NCBI RefSeq assembly: GCF_023544465.1
Contig: NZ_JALPVL010000013.1
Location: 302,020 to 366,019 of the forward strand
Origin: Paractinoplanes maris
GTDB taxonomy: Bacteria > Actinomycetota > Actinomycetes > Mycobacteriales > Micromonosporaceae
Reading direction: 5' to 3'
Length of the DNA: 64,000 nucleotides
The notes beneath the pieces were generated by a model. That model was not told the origin of the DNA, made no database searches, and saw only the letters and a program-made list of their open reading frames with translations. Of the stretch, positions 59,569 through 64,000 are shown piece by piece (position 1 is the first letter of the stretch; every line of letters begins with the position of its first letter). Both the position numbers and the translations under genes were made by a program.

Positions 59569-60527
59569 GCACCGTCCTGTCGCTCGCCGCCGTGCTGGTG
59601 ACCGCGGCGGTGCTCGCTCTCGGCTGGAGCAGAGCGCGCGCCCTCGGCCGCTCCGCGCTGGTCGTCCTGTCGCTCCTCAGCGTCGTCGCTGCCGTGGCGG
59701 TTCAGGTCAACCGGCTGACCGAGGCCTATCCCACCGGTGCCGTCGCCGTGACCGCGGCCGCCGGCCCGACGGGCAGCCGCCTGCTCACCGTCACGGTCGC
59801 CGGCCCGGCGAGCCGGCTCACCCTGCCGATGTACGTCTATCTGCCGGCCGCCTACCGCACCGGCACCGGCCGCTTCCCGGTGATCGAAGCGCTGCACGGT
59901 TATCCGGGCACACCCCTGACCTGGCTGCGCAAGCTGAACGTCCAGTCCACCCTGGACCGTGAGATCGCGGCCGGCCGGATGGCGCCGGCGATCGTGCTCC
60001 TGCCCTATCAGACGCCGGAACGCCTGCTCGACACCGAGTGCACCAACCTGCACGACGGCCCACAGGCCGAAACCTTCCTCACGGCCGACGTGCCGGCCTT
60101 CGCCCGCACCCACTATCGCGTGCGCACCGACCGGGCCGGCTGGGGTCTGACCGGGTATTCGGCCGGTGCGTTCTGCGCGATCAACCTCGCACTGCGCCAC
60201 CCCCGTCAGTACGCGGCCGCCGCGAGCCTGTCCGGCTATGCCGAGCCCGGCATCGACGTCGGCGACGGCTCCCAGAACACGACGAACAACCCCGGCTGGC
60301 GCCTGCGTCATCTGCCGCAGCCGGCAATCGCGCTCTGGCTGGGCTGGGCCGGCGACGACATCGAGTCGGCCCGGGATTCGCGCCGGCTGGCCGCCGCCGT
60401 CCACCGTCCCCTCGCGCTGACCACGGCGCTGGTGGCGCACGGCGGCCACAGCAGCGCGGTGTGGCGGCAGATGGAGGCACCGGCCTTCGACTGGCTGTCG
60501 GCCCATCTCGCCCGGCCTCTCCCATGA
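59565..60527 (+). CDS. Membrane-anchored alpha/beta hydrolase, esterase-D/mycolyltransferase-like
   Basis: This protein has 320 aa. Two N-terminal helices (about residues 5-22 and 32-48) are followed by an extracytoplasmic hydrolase domain: MYVYLPAAYRTGTGRFPVIE, ALHGYPGTPLTWLR, the nucleophile elbow GWGLTGYSAGAFCAINLALR (GYSAG) and a late His in LVAHGGHSSAVWRQM. This is the esterase family that includes antigen 85-type and feruloyl-esterase-like enzymes. It overlaps both neighbours by ATGA, in a three-gene operon. Confidence 0.82.
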   Translation: MSTVLSLAAVLVTAAVLALGWSRARALGRSALVVLSLLSVVAAVAVQVNRLTEAYPTGAVAVTAAAGPTGSRLLTVTVAGPASRLTLPMYVYLPAAYRTGTGRFPVIEALHGYPGTPLTWLRKLNVQSTLDREIAAGRMAPAIVLLPYQTPERLLDTECTNLHDGPQAETFLTADVPAFARTHYRVRTDRAGWGLTGYSAGAFCAINLALRHPRQYAAAASLSGYAEPGIDVGDGSQNTTNNPGWRLRHLPQPAIALWLGWAGDDIESARDSRRLAAAVHRPLALTTALVAHGGHSSAVWRQMEAPAFDWLSAHLARPLP

Positions 60528-61201
60528 AACGCCCGGCCGCCCTGCTCGTGGCGCTACTGCTGAGCGGCTGTGCCGCCACACCCCCGTCGGCGCAGCCCAC
60601 AGTGGTCACTCTCGGCGATTCGGTGGCGGCCGGCGCGGCCTGCGGGTGCGCCCCGTTCCCGGCCCTCTACGCCCGGGCTCAGCACGCCACCGACGTCGAC
60701 CTGGCCGAGTCCGGCGCCACCGCCGCCGACGTCCGCGACGCTGTGCCCGGCGAGCGCGCCGAACTGTCCGCGGCGGCCGAAGTGGTCATCATGATCGGCG
60801 CCAACGACGTGGCCGCCGTCTTCGGCGAGCCCGGCCGATACGCCGGGGTGGCCGACGGGGTCGGGGACGACGTGGCCGCCACGGTGACGCGGATCGAGCA
60901 ACTGCACAAGGTCCCGGTGGTCGTGCTCGGCTACTGGAACGTCGTCCAGGACGGGCAGGTCGGCGCCGCGCGATACGGATCCGACGGCGTGCGCGACGCG
61001 GCCCGGGCGCCCGGCCTCGTCAACCGTGCTCTCCAGGCCGCCGCCACCCGGACGGGCGCGACTTTCGTGCCGACCGAGGCGGCCTTCCACGGTGACGACG
61101 GCGCGCACGACCCGACCGGGCTGCTGGCCCCGGACGGCGACCACCCCGACGCGGCCGGGCAGGCGGCGATAGCAGCACTCCTTCCGCCGCTGCGGCCGTA
61201 G
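60524..61201 (+). CDS. SGNH/GDSL hydrolase lipoprotein
   Basis: This protein has 225 aa. It begins with a lipoprotein signal MKRPAALLVALLLSGCAATP (lipobox LLSGC). Block I is TVVTLGDSVAAGAACGC (GDS nucleophile), block III is VVIMIGANDVAAVF (GxND), and block V is PDGDHPDAAGQAAIA (DxxHP). This is a secreted, lipid-anchored SGNH esterase, possibly acting on acylated envelope glycans. It is the last gene of the coupled operon that starts at 58825. Confidence 0.88.
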   Translation: MKRPAALLVALLLSGCAATPPSAQPTVVTLGDSVAAGAACGCAPFPALYARAQHATDVDLAESGATAADVRDAVPGERAELSAAAEVVIMIGANDVAAVFGEPGRYAGVADGVGDDVAATVTRIEQLHKVPVVVLGYWNVVQDGQVGAARYGSDGVRDAARAPGLVNRALQAAATRTGATFVPTEAAFHGDDGAHDPTGLLAPDGDHPDAAGQAAIAALLPPLRP

Positions 61202-61248
61202 TCGTACGCCATCTTGGGCCGAGCGGCCCGCGGGTGTATCCCGGAGTC

Positions 61249-61959
61249 ATGTATGAGTTCCGGCCTCCCGAGACCACCGTCGAGCCGACACCGCGCCGCA
61301 TCCGGGTGCGGCTGGGCCCGGCCGTCGTCGCCGACAGCGAGCGCGCCGTGCTTCTCGACGAGATCAGCGAGCACGGCTTCCCGACCTACTTCTTCCCGTA
61401 CGAGGATGTCCGCCCCGGAGTCCTCGCCGACGCCACCGGGGGCCGCTGGTCGGTGGTCGCCGGCGGCCGCCGGGCCGAGGACGCGGCCTGGGCCGACGAC
61501 CGGTTCGAGCGGCTGCAGGGGCACGTCACGTTCTCCTGGGAGACGCTCGACTGGTACGAGGAGGACGAGCAGATCTTCGTCCATGCCCGCTCGCCGCGTC
61601 ACCGGGTCGACACCCTGCACAGCTCGCGCCGCGTCCAGGTGCTCATCGACGGCGAGGAGGTGGCCGACAGCATCCGCCCGGTGCTGCTGTTCGAGACCCA
61701 CCTGCCGACACGCTACTACCTGCCGTTCGCCGACGTGCGCAGCGACCGGCTGACCGCGAGCGAGACGGTGACGCGATGCCCGTACAAGGGGGTGGCCCGT
61801 TATTGGTCGCATCCGGGGCTGGCCGACGCGGCGTGGAGCTATCCCGACCCGATCCCCGAGATCCCCAAGATCCGCGACCTGGTCTGCTTCTACGACGAGC
61901 GGGTCGACATCGTGCTCGACGGCGTGCCTCAGGACCGGCCGGTCACCCCGTTCTCCTGA
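61249..61959 (+). CDS. DUF427 family protein, two DUF427 units
   Basis: This protein has 236 aa from the ATG at 61249 (MYEFRPPETTVEPTPRRIRV); an in-frame GTG at 61234 is an alternative, and neither has a well-spaced RBS. Each half has a DUF427 pattern: RIRVRLGPAVVADSERAVLL with YFFPYEDVRPGVL, and RRVQVLIDGEEVADSIRPVL with RYYLPFADVRSD followed by TRCPYKGVARYWS. DUF427 is widespread in actinobacteria; function is unknown. It converges with the GNAT gene. Confidence 0.85.
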   Translation: MYEFRPPETTVEPTPRRIRVRLGPAVVADSERAVLLDEISEHGFPTYFFPYEDVRPGVLADATGGRWSVVAGGRRAEDAAWADDRFERLQGHVTFSWETLDWYEEDEQIFVHARSPRHRVDTLHSSRRVQVLIDGEEVADSIRPVLLFETHLPTRYYLPFADVRSDRLTASETVTRCPYKGVARYWSHPGLADAAWSYPDPIPEIPKIRDLVCFYDERVDIVLDGVPQDRPVTPFS

Positions 61960-61969
61960 GGTGACGCGG

Positions 61970-62272
61970 TCACTTCACGCGCCGGTGGGAGCGGGCCACG
62001 ATCTTGTCGTACTCCTTGTGCTTCTCGAGCCACGAGCTGAGGAACGGGCAGATCGGCACGACCACCCGCCCCTTGGCCTGCGCGTCGTCCATGGCCGTGC
62101 GGGCCAGCAGATCGCCCACGCCGTGGCCCTCGTGGTCGGGCTCGACCTTGGTGTGCGTGTAGGCGATGACATTGCCGGTCACCTGATAGGTGATCACGCC
62201 GGCCAGTGTCCCGTCGTCGTCGCGAGCCTCGAAGCGATCCTTCTCCGGCACGTCGGTAACCGCAATCGTCAC
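61970..62272 (-). CDS. Small GNAT N-acetyltransferase, YjdJ-like
   Basis: This protein has 100 aa and a GTG start in a GTGA overlap with the P-loop gene. The core is GVITYQVTGNVIAYTHTKVE, then PDHEGHGVGDLLARTAMDDA (acetyl-CoA loop) and VVPICPFLSSWLEKHKEYDK, the signature of the short YjdJ/GNAT family. The substrate is unknown. Confidence 0.87.
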   Translation of the reverse strand: MTIAVTDVPEKDRFEARDDDGTLAGVITYQVTGNVIAYTHTKVEPDHEGHGVGDLLARTAMDDAQAKGRVVVPICPFLSSWLEKHKEYDKIVARSHRRVK

Positions 62273-62787
62273 GGCCCCATCCAACCACGGACTACCAGCG
62301 CCGCCACCTGCGGAACTGTCTCGGTCGTCACGTCGACGACGGTGTCCTCGACGGCGGCCGCGGCCAGGATCCGCTCCAGCTCGCCGGACCGGCCGAGGTG
62401 CCAGGCCAGCGCCGCGGGTTCGCCGGCGTGGCGGCGGCGCAGGCGGTCGTGGACAGCGGGCAGGGCCACCCGCAGGCGGCAGACCGACAGCGGCCGGCCC
62501 AGCGCGTCCTCGTACGCGTGCCTCTCGGCCCTGCTCTCGATCACGCCGGCCAGGACGATCCGCTCGGCGCCCGCCTCGACGAAGTTCCGAGTGACCGCGC
62601 GCAGGTTGCGCAGCGTGAGGGCACCGTGGAATGGATCGCCGGGCGGTGACGGCCAGCATCGTCGCAGCCAGTCGACGTCGATCACGGCGTTCGGAATTTC
62701 GCGCGCGGTCAGCAGATCCCCGACGGCCTCAGCGGCTGAGGTCTTGCCGGCGCCCACCGTCCCGGTGATGAGCAGTGCCTTGATCAC
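62269..62787 (-). CDS. P-loop kinase-like ATPase
   Basis: This protein has 172 aa. Walker A is MIKALLITGTVGAGKTSAAE (GTVGAGKT), followed by NAVIDVDWLRRCWPSPPGD as the substrate/DVD segment and an RLRRRHAGE lid-like stretch. It resembles adenylylsulfate-kinase or shikimate-kinase-type small P-loop kinases, but no specific substrate motif is seen. It is translationally coupled to the GNAT gene. Confidence 0.8.
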   Translation of the reverse strand: MIKALLITGTVGAGKTSAAEAVGDLLTAREIPNAVIDVDWLRRCWPSPPGDPFHGALTLRNLRAVTRNFVEAGAERIVLAGVIESRAERHAYEDALGRPLSVCRLRVALPAVHDRLRRRHAGEPAALAWHLGRSGELERILAAAAVEDTVVDVTTETVPQVAALVVRGWMGP

Positions 62788-62952
62788 CGCCCGACAGTAG
62801 CGACCTCGGCTGAGCTGTCGTAGACCGTTGCTGGTGGGTCGGTTGCACTGACCGGCGCGTTGCCAGACGGCTCACGCCCAGGCCTCGGTGGTCGAACCCA
62901 GGGCGGCCGAGAGGTTGATCCGGAGCCTCGGCTCAGCTGAGAGTGAATCGCC

Positions 62953-63297
62953 CTATCTGCCCGGCTCGATCTGTGAGCCGGTGACCTTGCCATCCTCCAC
63001 TTCGCAGCTGAACTGGCGGAAACCGGCGTCCTTCGTGGCGAACTTGCCCGACACCGCAATCACCTTGTCGCCGTCGACCTGGAACGACGACTCCTGCCAC
63101 TGCTTCCGCCACGGTGTCGGTTCTACCGCCTCGACCTCGGTCTTGCAGAGGTCAACAGCCGCGTCCTGTCGTTCCTTGAGCGACTCGGGCCACAGCTTGA
63201 CCACCGCCACGATCCCCACGGCCAGCAGGGCGACGAACACCCAGAAAGCCAGACAACCGCGTCGTGTGCTCGGCCGGCGCGGAACGGGCTCGTTCAT
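62953..63297 (-). CDS. Small membrane-anchored protein of unknown function
   Basis: This protein has 114 aa. A basic, Pro-rich N-terminus (MNEPVPRRPSTRRG) leads to one transmembrane helix (CLAFWVFVALLAVGIVAVVK) and an extracytoplasmic domain with two Cys (DAAVDLCKTEV and FRQFSCEVEDG) that could form a disulfide. The topology fits a type II anchored protein. No family recognised. Confidence 0.72.
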   Translation of the reverse strand: MNEPVPRRPSTRRGCLAFWVFVALLAVGIVAVVKLWPESLKERQDAAVDLCKTEVEAVEPTPWRKQWQESSFQVDGDKVIAVSGKFATKDAGFRQFSCEVEDGKVTGSQIEPGR

Positions 63298-63828
63298 GAG
63301 TCACATCCGACCATGGCGGGGTTGCACCTGGTGGCGCTGAACGGTAGCGACATGTTGTCTTTTCCGCCGACACCGATCCTCGTCGTCCGGCCCGGCGTCC
63401 AGCGGCGCTGTTTCGTGGCGCAGACGGCGATGAGTACGCATATGAGTGGCCCGACGGGCTCGACCGGACGTGGTCACTCGCCGACGGGGCGCTGGGCGTA
63501 CGCGAAACGGCGGCCACGTCGGCTGTGAACCGACCATGACCGCCGTCTCGTGCGTTGCGCCCTGAAACAGCTCAGCGAGTCGTACCGCTGGTCTGGGTCA
63601 GACGTTGTAGTACATCTCGAATCAATCATGGATGCGGCCCGACCTCGTACTGCGGTCGGGGCAGGCGGTCTGACCTGCGTCAACACTGTTTGTTTACGTT
63701 CGTTGTCTTCTGGTGTTTTCTCAGTCCGATTGTCGCGTGGTTGGCGTCCTTGATCTTGACCTTTACGCGGCGGGGTGTGCGGGTGGCTGTTGCGGTATCC
63801 CGTCGCGCAAGCTTCGCTCGGCCGGGCC
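63298..63828. other. Lower-GC intergenic region without a supported gene
   Basis: GC content falls and T-rich stretches appear (for example around 63690-63760), unlike the rest of the window. Short frames exist on both strands but none has an RBS, codon bias or domain. It may mark the edge of a mobile or recently acquired segment. Confidence 0.5.
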
Positions 63829-63873
63829 GGGCTCGGGGTGTCGAACAGCCCCACCGTTTGACACCCCGAGCCC
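63829..63873. terminator. Strong 14-bp hairpin near the window end
   Basis: GGGCTCGGGGTGTC (63829-63842) is perfectly complementary to GACACCCCGAGCCC (63860-63873), with a 17-base loop. No T-run follows on either strand. It may be a bidirectional terminator or part of a mobile element end, and it lies just before the truncated ORF. Confidence 0.5.
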
Positions 63874-63903
63874 CAATGCCGCGTAGCTTAAGTTGATCTT
63901 GTT

Positions 63904-64000
63904 GTGGCCTGGGTGAAGGTGCGTAGCCGGATCGTGGCTGGTTTGTCGTGGCGGATGCTGGGTGTGTCGTGGGGTTTTTTCACGCGGTATTGGTTGTGGC
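63904..64000 (+). CDS. N-terminal fragment of an unidentified protein (truncated by window edge)
   Basis: A frame opens at GTG 63904 after a TAA at 63889-63891 and runs off the window: MAWVKVRSRIVAGLSWRMLG, then a VSWGFFTRYWLW end. It is rich in Trp, Arg and Val. No RBS is obvious. It may be a transposase-like or other mobile gene given the lower-GC flank, but 32 residues are too few to say. Confidence 0.35.
   Translation, partial: MAWVKVRSRIVAGLSWRMLGVSWGFFTRYWLW

Noticed and set aside
1..64000. tRNA genes
   Set aside because: I looked for GGTTCGA-type T-loops with acceptor pairing on both strands; the few matches fall inside coding genes or rnpB and lack cloverleaf pairing.

Overview
The window is high-GC actinobacterial DNA. 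GTG starts are common, third codon positions are GC-rich, and many genes overlap by ATGA or TGATG. Several signs point to Micromonosporaceae, probably Actinoplanes-like: an actinobacterial type A RNase P RNA, a Scr1/WhiJ-type regulator with small partner proteins, a TioE-type double MerR regulator, MptB-like polyprenol-phosphate mannosyltransferases and a GlnA2/GlnE nitrogen locus. The genus is an inference. I see no rRNA, tRNA, CRISPR array or intact insertion sequence.

Layout. 1-3.3 kb: partial TauE/SafE permease, rnpB, and a coupled pair of an anchored protein and a PrsW protease. 3.3-13 kb: housekeeping and accessory enzymes (P-loop kinase, threonine dehydratase-like enzyme, very divergent GAPDH homologue, OhrR-like regulator with MFS exporter, LysR, DUF3533-like membrane protein, VanY-like peptidase, methyltransferase, asd). 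13-17 kb: a 16-unit tandem array of a 16-bp repeat, then a 612-aa Ala/Lys-rich histone H1-like protein and an RNB ribonuclease. 17-26 kb: panB, glnA2, a DUF350 protein, a BltD-like GNAT, a drug/metabolite exporter, a class I glutamine amidotransferase and glnE. A 122-bp hairpin repeat is present twice in opposite orientation around panB-glnA2-DUF350. 26-28 kb: a DUF5753 XRE regulator flanked by two paralogous small proteins. 28.6-37.6 kb: leucine-dehydrogenase-type enzyme, then four membrane glycosyltransferases and a secreted phytase-like esterase. 37.6-44.9 kb: AfsR-type regulator, two DHFR-fold enzymes with an AraC regulator, methyltransferase, hydrolase-LuxR fusion, MSMEG_6728-family protein.

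44.9-53.9 kb is the most unusual part. Four minus-strand genes are joined stop to start: a 277-aa beta-rich protein with an acidic tail that may be gasdermin-like; a CHAT protease with intact His/Cys plus a P-loop ATPase; a 1647-aa protein with a STAND-like ATPase, helical repeats, a peptidoglycan-binding-like segment and a CHAT-like C-terminus without the catalytic Cys; and a protein with an HEVGHH metalloprotease motif. Together they look like a protease-triggered, NTP-dependent conflict (cell-suicide or defence) system.

54-64 kb: XRE-TPR regulator, TioE-like regulator divergent from an erythromycin esterase homologue, DHFR-fold enzyme divergent from a TetR regulator with a clear operator, a three-gene envelope/secreted hydrolase operon, DUF427 protein, GNAT/P-loop pair, small anchored protein, and a lower-GC end with a strong hairpin and an unidentified truncated ORF.
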